A stretch of 64,000 bases of DNA from Lottia gigantea. Taxonomy: Eukaryota > Mollusca > Gastropoda > Lottiidae. The position numbers and the translations under genes were made by a program. Below the pieces are notes generated by a model. It was not told the DNA's origin. It did no database searches and worked only from the letters and a program-made list of their open reading frames with translations. The DNA lies in the NCBI RefSeq assembly GCF_000327385.1, contig NW_008707145.1, positions 621,744 to 685,743 of the forward strand, in the 5' to 3' direction. Shown one piece after another: positions 28,171-40,768 of the stretch; within the stretch, counting starts at the first letter, position 1, and each line of letters starts with the position of its first letter.

Positions 28171-28870
28171 AATAACCCTGCGTGATAGGTAAGATAGATA
28201 AGGTCTATATACAGCTATAATTTTATTTCTATAGAGAATTTTATGGCATGAGCTCTATTAGAAATAAGATTCTTTATTTTCATATATCAACAGTGGTTAT
28301 AGAATTTCTCAATCCGGTTCCTCCAAAATTGTTAGTTATATTTTAAACCTTTGTAGAATATTTGATTATTTATTAAGACTTTGAAATTGTGGATAAATTA
28401 GGTCTGTTTGTTATTAAATAGTCTACTTACTACTGGCATTTGATTTGATGCACTATAATATATATTTAAATTGCCATCAGAAATGCTTAATACAGTATAT
28501 ACACAGAGAAAGTACAAACTCCAATTTTTTTTTTGGCGTTGAGTAATAAATTCTGTTTTATCAATGTTATGGTTGTTTGGTTGAGTTATTAATGAACTTG
28601 AACTTCACAAAAAATACATTCACAAAGAAAATTGAAGTAGGTCTATTTTTACTATAAAAATAATTTGTGTTTGAAATACACTGAAACTTGACTAACATTG
28701 TTTTTTCACTCCTCATTATTTTCAATATGTTAAGTAGTTTTACAGACGACCAATTTTTTTACGGCAGATTTTATTGTTTGGGTTCTGTATGTAGGCCATA
28801 TTTCATAACAATTTTAGCGCGATGTTTAGAATCAGTTTTATTAATAATATTTTTATTAATAATGTCCATT
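28171..28870. other. No gene seen
   Basis: AT-rich sequence between a MITE and a short tandem repeat. Confidence 0.6.
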
Positions 28871-29008
28871 ATGATATGACAGGGCACTAACTTGAGGCAA
28901 TGACAGGGCACTAACTTGAGGTAATGACAGGCAATGACAGGGCACTAACTTGAGGCAATGACAGTGCACTAACTTGAGGCAAAGACAGGGCACTAACTTG
29001 AGGCAAAA
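28871..29008 (+). repeat. Short tandem repeat, about 24-34-bp units
   Basis: Five copies of GACAGGGCACTAACTTGAGG followed by CAAT or TAAT, one with an added partial unit. A related word (GAGGCAAAAATT) ends the array. Confidence 0.85.
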
Positions 29009-29550
29009 ATTCTGTTGCCTTTCATTACAAGACTTTTGGTAGACACCTTTACCGTAGACGTCAAATAAGCGATGTATTTAGTATTATTTTATTTTTCGTC
29101 AAAATCGGCATTTGCCTCATTTGCCTTGATGAAGTTACGGCCCTGTGTCAGCAAATGATAATGCATGGTATTATCCTGATGGTGATCGTGGATATTATGA
29201 GATGTTATTAGAATATCTAAAGCCTGCGTCCAAGATTTACCGTGATACGACTTGTCTGGAGATTACTCACGAAAATGATAAACTGGATTAAATCAACGAC
29301 ACAAGTGTTATTGAATCCACCCCATCTGTGATATACATATACAGCATATTTATGCCGATTCACTGATTACTCAAGTCTTGAATAAATTCTGCACTTACAC
29401 ATGGAGCTTCTAAAGTTTTTTTTTTCTTATTTCAGCAATCTCGCACCTGTTGAGAGTGCCAATGACCTTCATACTTACTCATTCAAGTAGTCTCGAACAG
29501 CAGATTGGATTTATGTTGCAAACATACGCAATATACACAAATTGCACTTA
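29009..29550. other. No gene seen
   Basis: Intergenic sequence up to the left end of the family A MITE. Confidence 0.55.
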
Positions 29551-29856
29551 TTAAAGGGATTGTAAAGATATTTTCTAAAACAAATATGTGTATCGGGTGC
29601 AACCTTCGGATTTTCAATCGGACGTCTCTGGTTTCTGCAACTCCATTAAAACTTAACATTTAATGACGTCACTAATCGCCAGGTCTTAATGGGATAAAGT
29701 ATATTTTGCGATTAGTGTCGTCATCAAGCACTTAGTTTTAGTGGAATTGCAGGAACAACAGACGTCTGGTTGAAAATTGGAAAGGTGCAAATTGATACTA
29801 TCAGTGTTCCCGATACACATACAATTTTTTAGTAAACCTCTTTACATTCCCTTTAA
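29551..29856 (+). mobile_element. Palindromic MITE family A, full-length copy
   Basis: It begins TTAAAGGGATTGTAAAGA and ends with the inverse, TCTTTACA(A/T)TCCCTTTAA. The interior is also an inverted repeat: two arms each contain the GACGTCT, GTGGTTTCTGCAA and CACTAAAACTAA blocks, pointing towards each other. It is about 306 bp with no coding capacity, so a non-autonomous DNA transposon. TTAA at the ends may be the target duplication. TGACGTCA occurs at 29664-29671. Confidence 0.8.
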
Positions 29857-30171
29857 TCTTTGGAATCAGATATTATAGTGTTTTCGTTGCATTCGTTCCA
29901 GAATAAATTGTAAAAATATTAGAAAATGTCTATTTTTGTTTACTGTGTGTTATCATAAGTTTTCATATTCATGTACCATTAATTACCAACAAGGCAGATC
30001 ATAATTTTATAGTATGCTGTATACAGGGAAATCAAATTAGAATAGGACGATGGACTTAATTAATATCTAATGTAACATGAAAAAAAACCTTTTAGCTTGT
30101 AAACTTCAAAATACCATCTGGACACAAAAATAACAATACGTTCAATCCCAAATCACTTTCTAAATAGAAAA

Positions 30172-31370
30172 GTCACTTTATTGTCATCTAGATTCATCTA
30201 CAATCACAGTCAGTAAAGATATATCACTTTACCATCATATAGATTCATCTACAATCACAGTCAGTAAAGATAAGTTACTTTACCATCATCTAGATTCATC
30301 TACAATCACAGTCAGTAAAGATATGTCACGTAACTATCATCTAGATTCATCTACAATCACAGTCAGTAAAGATAAGTTACTTTACTATCATTTAGATTCA
30401 TCTACAATCACAGTCAGTAAAGATAAGTTACTTTACTATCATTTAGATTCATCTACAATCACAGTCAGTAAAGATAAGTTACTTTGCTATCATCTAGATT
30501 CATCTACAATCACAGTCAGTAAAGATATGTCACGTAACTATCATCTAGATTCATCTACAATCACAGTCAGTAAAGATAAGTTACTTTGCTATCATCTAGA
30601 TTCATCTACAATCACAGTCAGTAAAGATAAGTTACTTTACTATCATCTAGATTCATCTACAATCACTGTCAGTAAAGATAGGTCACTTTGCTATCATCTA
30701 GATTCATCTACAATCACAGTCAGTAAAGATAAGTTACTTTGCTATCATCTAGATTCATCTACAATCACAGTCAGTAAAGATATGTCACGTAACTATCATC
30801 TAGATTCATCTACAATCACAGTCAGTAAAGATAAGTTACTTTGCTATCATCTAGATTCATCTACAATCACAGTCAGTAAAGATAAGTTACTTTACTATCA
30901 TCTAGATTCATCTACAATCACTGTCAGTAAAGATAGGTCACTTTGCTATCATCTAGATTCATCTACAATCACAGTCAGTAAAGATAAGTTACTTTGCTAT
31001 CATCTAGATTCATCTACAATCACAGTCAGTAAAGATAAGTTACTTTGCTATCATCTAGATTCATCTACAATCACAGTCAGTAAAGATATGTCACTTTACC
31101 ATCATCTAGATTCATCTACAATCACTGTCAGTAAAGATAAGTCACTTTACTATCATCTAGATTCATCTACATTCACAGTCAGTAAAGATAAGTTACTTTG
31201 CTATCATCTAGATTCATCTACATTCACTGCTAGTTAAGATAAGTCACTGTACTATCATCTAGATCCATCTACAATCACTGCTAGTTAAGATAAGTTACTT
31301 TACCATCATCTAGATTCACTTAAAATCACTGTCAGTAAAGATAATTCACTTTACTATCATATACATTCAT
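30172..31370 (+). repeat. 51-bp satellite array, about 23 units
   Basis: The unit is about 51 bp and contains CATCTAGATTCATCTACAAT and CACAGTCAGTAAAGATAAGT. Units 30323-31240 are nearly uniform, and the edges are diverged. Because 51 is divisible by three, one frame stays open for 304 codons with a 17-residue repeat (HLDSSTITVSKDKLLYY). That follows from the period and does not show coding. Two successive 255-bp blocks (30527-30781 and 30782-31036) have the same order of five unit variants. Confidence 0.95.
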
Positions 31371-32024
31371 CTGCAACCATGAGACAATAAAGTGAGGGCA
31401 TGAATGTGTGCTACAGGTTATTCACGTTCAAGATCCCTAGACAATTGCAACTCGAAAAAAGGGAGGCTAATGTCAGAGGATTTCTAGTCAAAATGTTCCT
31501 CATTGCACGTTAATGATGTCGCCTTAATTAGGTGAAGAAAAGTAAACGTAGCTCCATTCATTATATTTCGTCTATACGCTATAAATAAGATAAATGGGAC
31601 ATAACCCGGTGATAACTAAAGCGTATGAATAAAGTTCTTAACGACTTACAATGGTAGACTTTTTCGTTAACAAATCTCTTCGATAATTTATATTACGTGT
31701 ACCATAACGACAACGCCCCACTTCAGCCATCCGTGTAGCTTTTTTAGTGCAAATCAGACATTGTCCTCGTGTTCAAAAATGAAATTTTGGGGTGGAAAAG
31801 AGAGCAAGTTCACTTTTCTATACATTTTCTTTCATTCTAGACGAACCAGGCGTTTACTTTTCATTCTGACAGGTGGTACGGATGGTTCTGATAAGGCTAT
31901 ATGAGATGAAATTAAAATATTTTAGATGGTTGTATCCCTTTCAGGAAATGCCTGGTTTAAATTTGTATTTTTTTCTTTTGTAATATTTCTTGAGAATGAC
32001 TTATATCCTGTAATTCTTATCGTA
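31371..32024. other. No gene seen; 3' flank of the dynein-stalk-like gene
   Basis: Its right end must hold the 3' UTR of the minus-strand gene that stops at 32025. I saw no canonical AATAAA close to the stop. Confidence 0.5.
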
Positions 32025-34683
32025 TCATCTTGCATGTAAAACCTTTCCAACCACTTCGGTTGTCTGAAAGAAAAAATAAGTTTTACTACATCCTGTTGTA
32101 CAACTTTCAGAGTCAGTGTGCAACTGGATTTTCAAAGACTGCTAGCAGTCGATGGCATCTGGTTAATTTTTATCAATCTTTGAGTAAGAGTTAGCTCACT
32201 GACGACTTCAATACAAGTAGTTATAGGGAACTCATGTTGTAGCCTACTTTCTAGAATGAAAAAAGGACCCTGAACCACCAGATGGTTCGGAATCCGGCCT
32301 TCACAGTTACAGGTAGTTGCATTTTCACAATATGGCAGTTTCACTCTATCAAACGCGAGAGATGCAATTTATTGCGTTCAAAAGTCGTTCGATTTACTTT
32401 ATTGTTACACTTCATATCAGCTCATTAAAATTCGACTAAGACAGTTGCTACGGTAAAAGGTGGTCTAAATTTTCCTCGGTTGAAAATAGGCTACGATCTC
32501 ATTACAATTTTGGTTTACAAAAAATTTGTGACCACATAAAAAAAAAGTTTCGAGAACATTTGCTTGAAATAAATAAATAATAATTACCCATTGATGAACT
32601 TGGGCCGCGGCACAACAAACTGTCATAACTCTTGCAGAGCTTTCGCAGTCTTTGAGGACTTCTTCAGCGAGTTTTGCTTGCTTTTTACTGACATTTGGTA
32701 TTTGTAGGTTTTTACATTTCATTATAATAATATCTATGTTTGCCATAAATATTTTTATCTTTTTCCACTCCTGAAACCAACAAGTATATTAGGTTGTGAA
32801 TATTGGAACGATATACGTCAATTAACTATAGAAACACCTAAATTAGGAATCAATTCATCCATATCATGTCAATGTCGATTCAGTTTTGCCTTCTGTTGAT
32901 TCGCTAAAATTGTTTTTCAAACTTAGTTTTGAAGTATTCCGTCTCTTATTATCTAACTACTGTATATATATAACTTTATTTCTTCCAATGGTGAAGATTA
33001 TCCAGATGATACAATTAATCAGAAAATTAACGCGTTATTCTTTGACAAAAACTTCCATTAGTTGTAATACATATAACCCGATTGTAAAGACTATTATAAC
33101 CAGTGGCTCAACTATCACAGGGACTGGTTCTGGTTGAAGTCCACCCCCTACTCCCCCCCTACCGCTCCTAAAAAAGAATGCAGAAAAGCATATATGTAAA
33201 AGAAAGTTCCTGTGGAAGGGGCCCCAAGATATTAAGTTCACGGCCCCCCGTGCACATGGTTAGTTGAGCCACTGATCATAACCAGCAGAAATGGGGAACT
33301 TTATTCAATGCACTTTGATACACCACGTTGAAGACCTTTGGTACTTACTGACCTTTGCGTCTGTCACTGGGTGCCCTAAAACAAGCATGAATGCAGACAA
33401 TGTTGTTTTCACCATTTCAGGTGGATTTGCTAACGACTTTAATTCTGTTAAGCTGTTTTTACCAATCTCTGCTTCAAGTTCCTTTGGTTGGTTGTTAATG
33501 AGACGTTCATTCTTTTCCGGAAGCTCTTTTTGTTGGCGTTGGAGTTTTAAAGTCCTTACAGCATTTTCTAATTCGTCTAATTGTTCTGTAGCCATGCTCT
33601 TCAGTTGACCTACAATGCATAACAAACAATGTCCAGAAAAGGCTGGATATTTTGTTAACTCTAAGACAAAGAACTAATAAGTAGGTCTAATTTATAGTTT
33701 CAAAATGGCATATCTCCGGCTTTCAGGCGACTCATCAGGACACGTATTCTCAAAACGATCCTAGTGCTTGGATGTCCTAAGTTCTTATCTTCTTATAACA
33801 TTGATTCTAGGACATCCTAGCCCTAAGATCGTTTCGAGAATACCAGGCCTGATCTTGCCACGACTATAAATTGCCACCAAGAGTTGTCTTTAAGATATTA
33901 CAATATGCTGACTTTTACCAACGAAGTGGAAGTGGGCACAACTGGAATATTGAAAGTGCTTTGAAAATTTTAAATCTTGTACTTTGCTATCCTTATGGCA
34001 CTGTAATGGAGATGATAGGTGTATAAATTCAACCCCCAGAATATGGTTAAATGTGGGTTCCCTTATTTTTATTCATGCAAATGAAAATGCTAATATTTAT
34101 ATGAATAGAAAGTAAAGGTAATAACGAGGCAATGCCAGTTTGTTTCACATGTCCATAATTAATTCATAATTAGCTCAATTAGAAGAGAATTCCAATGAGT
34201 GACCGATCAAGAAAGGTCAAAAAGTATTTTTTTGTTTATCCAGACTGTACATACATGGACATTAATGATTAGTTAAAACTTAATTATATACAATAAGAAC
34301 ATAATGATATGATAAAGAATACATGGTAATCCATTACAAACACTAATTAATGAAATAGTTTGCTTTATTTAAGGCTAAAAAATATGGAAACCCATCTTTA
34401 AACAGAGCACAAATATAAAGAACGGTTTTGCAATACATGGGATGTATTTGTATATAAGGTATTATATATTTGTTCCCATATGAAATTTTGCGCTTGGCTT
34501 AGTTACCATTTTCATGTAAGAACCACATGTAGCTTCGTATGATTAGTTTCGGAAGAGTTTGAAAAGACATTTCTTTCACAAAATACTACATTGACTGAAT
34601 TTCAAAAACAAAATATTTTATTTACCGTAGTCGGAGCAGTTAACATTTTTCAACAAGTTTTTTGCCGTAGAAATATCCATCAT
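32025..34683 (-). CDS. Small free-standing dynein-stalk (microtubule-binding domain-like) protein, 4 exons, about 178 aa
   Basis: Seen: exons 34683-34626, 33609-33353, 32770-32588 and 32063-32025 join in phase with GT-AG introns and end at TGA. Residues about 21-105 are helical and charged and include TELKSLANPP and an adjacent hydrophobic helix, the pattern at the end of the ascending stalk helix of dynein heavy chains. Residues 106-166 start EWKKIKIFM and run to CCAAAQVHQW, matching the dynein microtubule-binding domain from the conserved W-K-K motif to the terminal W. Known: this segment normally sits between AAA4 and AAA5 of a heavy chain of about 4,000 residues. Here there is no AAA module, and the protein stops 12 residues after the last W. 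Inferred: a stand-alone microtubule-binding protein. The start is one of two adjacent ATGs at 34683. The reading frame is open upstream to a possible acceptor at 34711, so a further 5' exon is possible. The last short exon has a strong pyrimidine-rich acceptor but little diagnostic sequence. Confidence 0.72.
33741..33850. mobile_element. Short palindromic MITE family D copy 1
   Basis: About 110 bp between GTATTCTCAAAACGATCCTAG and the inverse CTAAGATCGTTTCGAGAATAC. The central arms are GGATGTCCTAAG and CTAGGACATCC, separated by a spacer containing TTCTTATCTTCT. Confidence 0.7.
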
Positions 34684-34929
34684 GATAGCTTTTCCATATA
34701 CATTAATGTTCTGCAGTAACCAAACAATTGCCAAACAATCATATTTGTAAATAATATTTGAGATAAAATCCTATTTTTGACAATAAGCCAACGTGGATTA
34801 CTTTTGATCCGCTTCGAGTAATATCAAAATCAGATTAAACACATAATTCTTTTATGACTAAATTGTTATCCATATATTAATGTTAAGAGACATTCAATAT
34901 AATATAGTATGTAATATTATACATGATAG

Positions 34930-35695
34930 AAATATCACATCACCTCAACAGTCACGAGAGATTAGTGAATATCCAGTCAGAGAAGCTATTTACGTCACCA
35001 GATAGAGTGGTGAATACCAGACGGAGGAGTCACCAGAGATTAGTGTGGTGAATATCAGACGAAGAAGCTACAACATCAGACGTAGGAGTCACCGGAGATT
35101 AGTGTGGTGAACATCAGACAGTGGAGTCACCAGATATTATTTGTGTATGGATATCAGAGGGAGGGGTCACCAGAGATTAGAGTTGTGTATATCAGAGGGA
35201 GGAGTCACCAGAGATTAGAGTTGTGTATATCAGAGGAAGGAGTCACCAGAGATTAGAGTTGTGTATATCAGACGGAGGAGTCACCAGAGATTAGAGTTGT
35301 GTATATCAGTCGAAGGAGTGACCAGATATTAATTGTGTGTATATCAGATGTAGAATTGACAAGTCACCAGATATCATAGTGATGTATATCAAACGGAGTA
35401 GTCACGAGATATTAATGGTGTGTGTATATCAAACGGAGGAGTCACGAGATATTAATGGTGTGTGTATATCAAACGAAGGAGTCACGAGATATTAATGGTG
35501 TGTGTAAATCAAACGAAGGAGTCACCAGAGATTATAGTGGTGTATATTAAACGGAGGAGTCACGAGATATTAATGGTCTGTGTATATCAAACGACGGAGG
35601 AGTCACGAGATATTAATGGTGTGTGTATATCAAACGGAGGAGTCACGAGATATTAATCGTGTGTGTATATCAAACGGAGAAGCTACAACGTTACC
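34930..35695 (+). repeat. Minisatellite, about 38-42-bp units
   Basis: Repeats of GGAGGAGTCACGAGATATTA, then ATGGTGTGTGTATATCAAAC, with a related left portion built on GTCACCAGAGATTAGAG. About 19 units. It lies about 250 bp upstream of the first recognised exon of the dynein-stalk-like gene. Short open frames across it are repeat artefacts. Confidence 0.9.
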
Positions 35696-36353
35696 AAATA
35701 AGGTGCTAAGACGTTACAAAGTCACCAAAGATTGTGATCAAACGGAGAGTTTCAGAATTCTTAATAACCGGATTTCGTAATAATTGAGAATCTCGTTCTT
35801 TTGATAATCAATAACTGTGACTTAGACACTGTTGACGATTCCTGATAAATTTCTATATGGTGATGTACATACTTCCCTGACTGATAAGTCATAATTTCAG
35901 TATTTACATACAAACTTATCTCCCAGTTAGCTGGCACAGGGATTTTCAACCTGTGGTAATTTTGTAATCTTGGGGGGTTATGAGTTGCTTTGTAATACAC
36001 TTTTAAGAGTATAACCTGAGAGAAAATCACGAAAAAGTACCAGTTTATAAGGGAAGGGCGTGGCGTTATCGCTCATGGAACAAGGTTGAAAACTTCTGAG
36101 CTTGCAGGTTGGCACAACAACAGTTTTCTGTGGTCTGAATGCACGATTTTAGTAAATTAAGTGTAGCTTTCTAAAACTTCATTGAATTTCAATGAACACA
36201 TAATAATAACAGAACACCACTTTATGGATTAATAAAATAGAAAGAAATTGAAAACAAGGCACATACATTTGAAGATGATTTTAATGATAATATTTACACA
36301 TGATATGATTTATTTACATACAATAATTACAAAATACAAGATATACAAATCTG
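35696..36353. other. No gene seen; PPIE 3' flank
   Basis: A minus-strand frame at 35761-36030 has no recognisable motif. The PPIE polyadenylation signal is at 36309-36314. Confidence 0.5.
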
Positions 36354-39300
36354 CTAGACTAATTCACCACATTGAGATATTGTAACCCTTTCTGTTGGAT
36401 TGCCACCTTTAGTTCCGAAAGTCTGAAAAAGAAAAAAAACATTCTCGATATTCAAATGTTATGAACTTGGACCATTTACTTCAAACATTGTCTATTGATC
36501 AATTTTTTTTTTCAGTTAAAGGAACAGATTCACCATTTTTCGAGATAGTTGATTTGGGTCTTGAATATATGTAAATAGACTTCATAAATACTAGAAATAT
36601 ACAAAAATTGCATAATTCCTTCAAAAATATCTCGGACTAGGAATTTCACTTTCTATTTCTATACATGCATGTCTTTTCTGTGCATCAGAGAGTATCGAGA
36701 AAATACGAGTTGTCATACATGTTTCTAAAGGCTCCATTTCAACAGTGAGCTGTGAACACTATTACTGAATGACTTAGCTACAAAACCAACATTTCTGAGA
36801 CTATGGATTGGTCTCAAACAGTTGGCCAACCAGTCCCTTTAGGTCAATGAAATAGTTAATTTTGGCATGTTTTGCATAACGAATAATTCTAGATTGAAGG
36901 ATTTTAGTGATTGTAAACTTACTTCCATTTTTCGTACTACGTTCATTCCTTCTATAACTTGTCCAAAAACAACATGTTTTCCATCTAACCTACAATACAA
37001 ATAGCAATAATTATATATTAGAATGTAAACCATAACTCCATGGATCATCATGAAATGTACATTCATTCATCACATAATATACTCATCTAATTTTAGGGCA
37101 CAACTAGCATTCACCTGCATTTTCAATGTGTTAAGGTTTTGAATGGGGATAATATATTAGCAAGTCATTGTATAAAACTAAAGTGCAAGAAATTAATCAG
37201 TGAGTGAAATTTCAACTAAAATTATACATACCAGTCTGTTTTTTCTGTGGTTAAGAAAAATTGTGAGCCATTTGTATTGGGACCAGAATTTGCCATTGAT
37301 AAAGTACCTGTAAATAAATATCAAGGAGGGTAAAAAATTCAAAAACATTTAAATAGCATGTGAGAAGCATCTAGCTTCTGCTGCACAGGAAAGGAACACA
37401 GTGCTTTGACTAGAATCAACTGAAAAGCTTTCTATTATTAATACCCCCAAGCACACTTCTTAACGTTAGACATAGAATAAGTTCTACTTGTCCAACTTAA
37501 GTAGGGGTGCAGGCTGAAAATAGGTCAGTTTTCTGACGATCGCATTGTATAAAACTCATGAGTAACTACACGAGTCAAATTATGTTTCAATATTTCTAGA
37601 ACCAACATCATAATGCTAACGTACTATTTGAGAATCAATATCTTTACAAATACAACATAGATTTTTTTATGTGTCTCAAGAAGAATGTAAAGAAAATTTA
37701 AATAGAGTAGAAAGCTACCTGGTCCAGTGTGTTTCAATAGGAAATTTTCATCTTCAAACTTCTGACCATAAATAGATTTTCCTCCAGTGCCATTACCTTT
37801 AGTAAAATCTCCACCTTGACACATCTATAGCAGGGTTAAGGAAGAAAAAGCAAACAGGATGTACAAAGAAAGATGAACATATATAAAAAAAAAAACAAAA
37901 GCCAAGGTTAGAAATGGAATATGGAATGCACCCTTCTACTCTTAACATTATCAAGCTATAGGTAAATTAGCAAAGCCAGATGGCTGAGAAAGCATCAAGG
38001 CATCTTAAACATGAAGGGATATGATAACAAATATTTTCCATTAAAAACACACATTTCAAAGGATACAAATGAAGGTATTATTCTATGAAAAGTAGAACCT
38101 TTATAACCAAACCCTTTTTCATGGGTACATAAACATCGGAAGTTCTCTACAAAAAAAGACCAGTAAATAAATTAAAAAAAGAATTTTCAAAAAATGACAT
38201 CTTACCATTGTAGTTAATTCCCTTTATTTTGCTATATATGTGTTAACATGATGTGTTAGTAAACATTTTTCACTTATAAATATTGTGGTCTCACAGCTTA
38301 AGAAAAGAATGCTCAATTACTCAAAATAGAAATTTAGCATAAACAAAACAATCAACTTTCTGAGAAACACTCTTGATTCAGATAGTTTTTCATTAACTCA
38401 ATCGGACATGATATAAAATCATAAAAATAAAGCTTGTTAACATACCTGCAGTTTTAGGAACAACTTCTGACTGTAATTCTATAATAATACGCCCAATATC
38501 TTTCTTACCAGCCTTGATATCTAAATACACTTGAGCGTTTCCACGTGATCTTTTAGCTGGTACAGTTGACTAGTAAAATGAAAAAAACATTTTGACAATT
38601 TATGTGATACATTACATTCTTGTTACAATTCAAGGAAAGGTAGTTTGATCAGATTCAAGTTGAGTTCACAACCCTTAGCTCTTTTCAAAATGAAAATCCA
38701 ACTTCTGGTTCATTTAATCATTAATTTAATGATGGTAAAATCTTCACTAATAATGCTTAAAATCTTTTGTCTTAAAAAGGTGAAATACAGATAGCAGATA
38801 ATATAGTAAAGCCAATTTATTGGTATAACTGTTACTTACTGTCTCACTATCTGGTGCAGAACGTTTAGGTGCTGGGTTTTCAGGTTGAGCCACATCATCT
38901 GCATCATCATTTTTCTCTAAAGTTTCTCCAGCATGTTGTTGTAACCACGAATCTTCAGCCCAAACTGTGAGAAAAGAAGTGATTTCTTTTATAAAAATTG
39001 CAATGGCCATATCATAAAGAGGATTTATAATTTTACTGAAAACTTCTAAGTTCTAAGTTCTAAGAAAAGTTCTAAGCCTAACTGGGATATCTCCATCAGA
39101 TTGAAACAAACTTTTGCCACCGGCAAGGACAGTCATTTAATCAAAAGAACTGTAACTGTACTGTCACTATTTTCTTTGTAATAGTCCATCACGTGAACCT
39201 ACTTCTCTGCAAGTTAGATGCCAAAGCTCTGGACAGCTGATCAGATGATCATCATGAACAGAACATATCTACATCCCCACCCCTAGGTAACACTTATAGA

Positions 39301-40768
39301 GAAGACAAACACTTTTGAATTTATTAGTTCATGATATATCAATATTACCTGCTCTTGATGCCCCTTCCTTGACTTTCATTGGTTTTGCCAGATTTACTCT
39401 TATCGTTCTTCCAAATAGCTCAGAATCATTCTAAAATGGCAAAGGAGTGAATCTTGTGAAGCACAGAACAGTTCAGACAAAAATTAGCTAAAGCAACCTA
39501 GCCAGCAATATTGTCAATTCAGTATCGTCCTTGTTTTTCGAAAATATTTCAAATTAACAGAAAATCTGTTAACTTTACTTAACAACGCCATGCAAAATAA
39601 CCATGAATATGTAAATCATCGTGAACAAGCTATGAAGTCAGTTAGTTGGAGTACTACAGAATGCAAAACGCAAATTGCAAACAGCTTAATTGATTTTTTT
39701 TAAATTTAAGAAAGCCATGTTTAGCTGCAGTCAAACTTACCATGTTATCAATAGCAGCTGCAGCATCCTGAAAGCAAGAAATCAAATAGAGTAAAAAGAA
39801 ATATATCATAAGCTCAAGCTATAACTTTTAAGTTCTAAAATTTCCACTGCAAAAAGGACAGTGGAGGGTGTCCCAAGCACTGCAAGACATTTTCATTTGA
39901 ACACCTGGTACCACTGTATCTATATGTCAATTCTGTATTCCTTTCTGAAGGACAACCATTAATCATGTTACTTAGCATATCAATCGCAACATTGGTTAAC
40001 ATGTATGGTATAATCCAACTTGAAGTTAGTGTATTTCATAGAACCTACCTCAGCCAATTCAAATTCAACAAAGGCAAATCCTCTGTGTTTTTCTGAAACG
40101 AAATGAAAAAAATATCATTGTCTGGAACAAAAGATTAAAGAAATTTCAATTCTTGACACAAGACCAAGATATTTCAGAAAGCCTATCAAAAATAGATTAA
40201 TATAACCTTAGTTTACTACTTAAGAAAATGAACGAAGTCGTGGAATATCAGATGGCAAATTTGTAGACTAAAAATAGCTATTCTGTTATACTAGTACTTA
40301 ATTTGATGCATAAGGCCCAGATTAAAAACACAAACCTGTCTCATAATCTAAAGGTATGTTGATATCTATAACATCACCAAATGGAATGAAAGCTGCATGG
40401 AGTATTTTATCATCCACCTCCTCAGCCAAACCACCTGAAATGATATACATACATATGAACTAGGCTTACATAACTGGCCCTGAACCATTAACGTGTCCAT
40501 ACAAACGTTACCAGATATTGAACAATGTCCATGTATCCAACACTTGCCTTGTTCTTTTAGTACTCCCAGCACATACACTACAGCAGAGACCCCTCATTGG
40601 GGCCCCACTTGACCTCAGTCCCCACGACCAAATCAAAATATAACTATAAGATGCTCAATTATTAAGAAACGAGAAAGAAGATTAATAATCCTTAGAATAT
40701 TTTTGGAATTATCTAGCATACATACCGACATATACCATTCTTTTTGCATTTGCTGTGTTTGAACTCAT
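36354..40768 (-). CDS. PPIE: Peptidyl-prolyl cis-trans isomerase E (cyclophilin E), 12 exons, 313 aa
   Basis: Exons (minus): 40768-40726, 40434-40336, 40092-40049, 39767-39741, 39430-39349, 38964-38840, 38569-38446, 38146-38067, 37824-37719, 37307-37232, 36989-36923, 36422-36354. All phases close. The N-terminal RRM (about 8-90) has RNP2-like RMVYVGGL and RNP1-like [10 protein letters not shown] linker (about 98-145, acidic then basic) leads to the cyclophilin domain (about 151-313), with the catalytic stretch [15 protein letters not shown] (Arg203, Phe208, Met209, Gln211) and the cyclosporin-site Trp269 in [13 protein letters not shown]. It ends ISQCGELV. Known: PPIE binds RNA through the RRM, isomerises prolyl bonds and associates with the spliceosome in the nucleus. 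Length is close to the vertebrate 301 aa. A polyadenylation signal (AATAAA on the minus strand) lies at 36314-36309, 40 bases past the stop. A MITE sits in the last intron. Confidence 0.96.
36516..36842 (-). mobile_element. MITE family B copy in PPIE intron 11
   Basis: It starts TTAAAGGAACAGATTCACCAT and ends near GGCCAACCAGTCCCTTTA. The interior TGAGCTGTGAACACTATTACTG and the GACGAG-like block match the other copies. It lies between the last two PPIE coding exons. Confidence 0.7.

Noticed and set aside
30323-31237. A 304-codon frame as a real repeat protein
   Set aside because: The 51-bp period is divisible by three, so one stop-free unit keeps the frame open. There is no promoter, splice or start evidence. 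Kept only as a finding to test.
32132-32344. A minus-strand 70-codon frame between exons 3 and 4 of the dynein-stalk gene
   Set aside because: It is not in phase with the gene, lacks dynein similarity and lies in the intron.
33291-33608. A plus-strand 105-codon frame
   Set aside because: It is the antisense shadow of exon 2 of the dynein-stalk gene.
35462-35780. Frames with KRRSHEILMVC repeats
   Set aside because: They are translations of the 38-42-bp minisatellite and change frame with unit length.
35761-36030. An 89-codon minus-strand frame downstream of PPIE
   Set aside because: No motif, no supporting splice sites and a composition like the AT-rich background.
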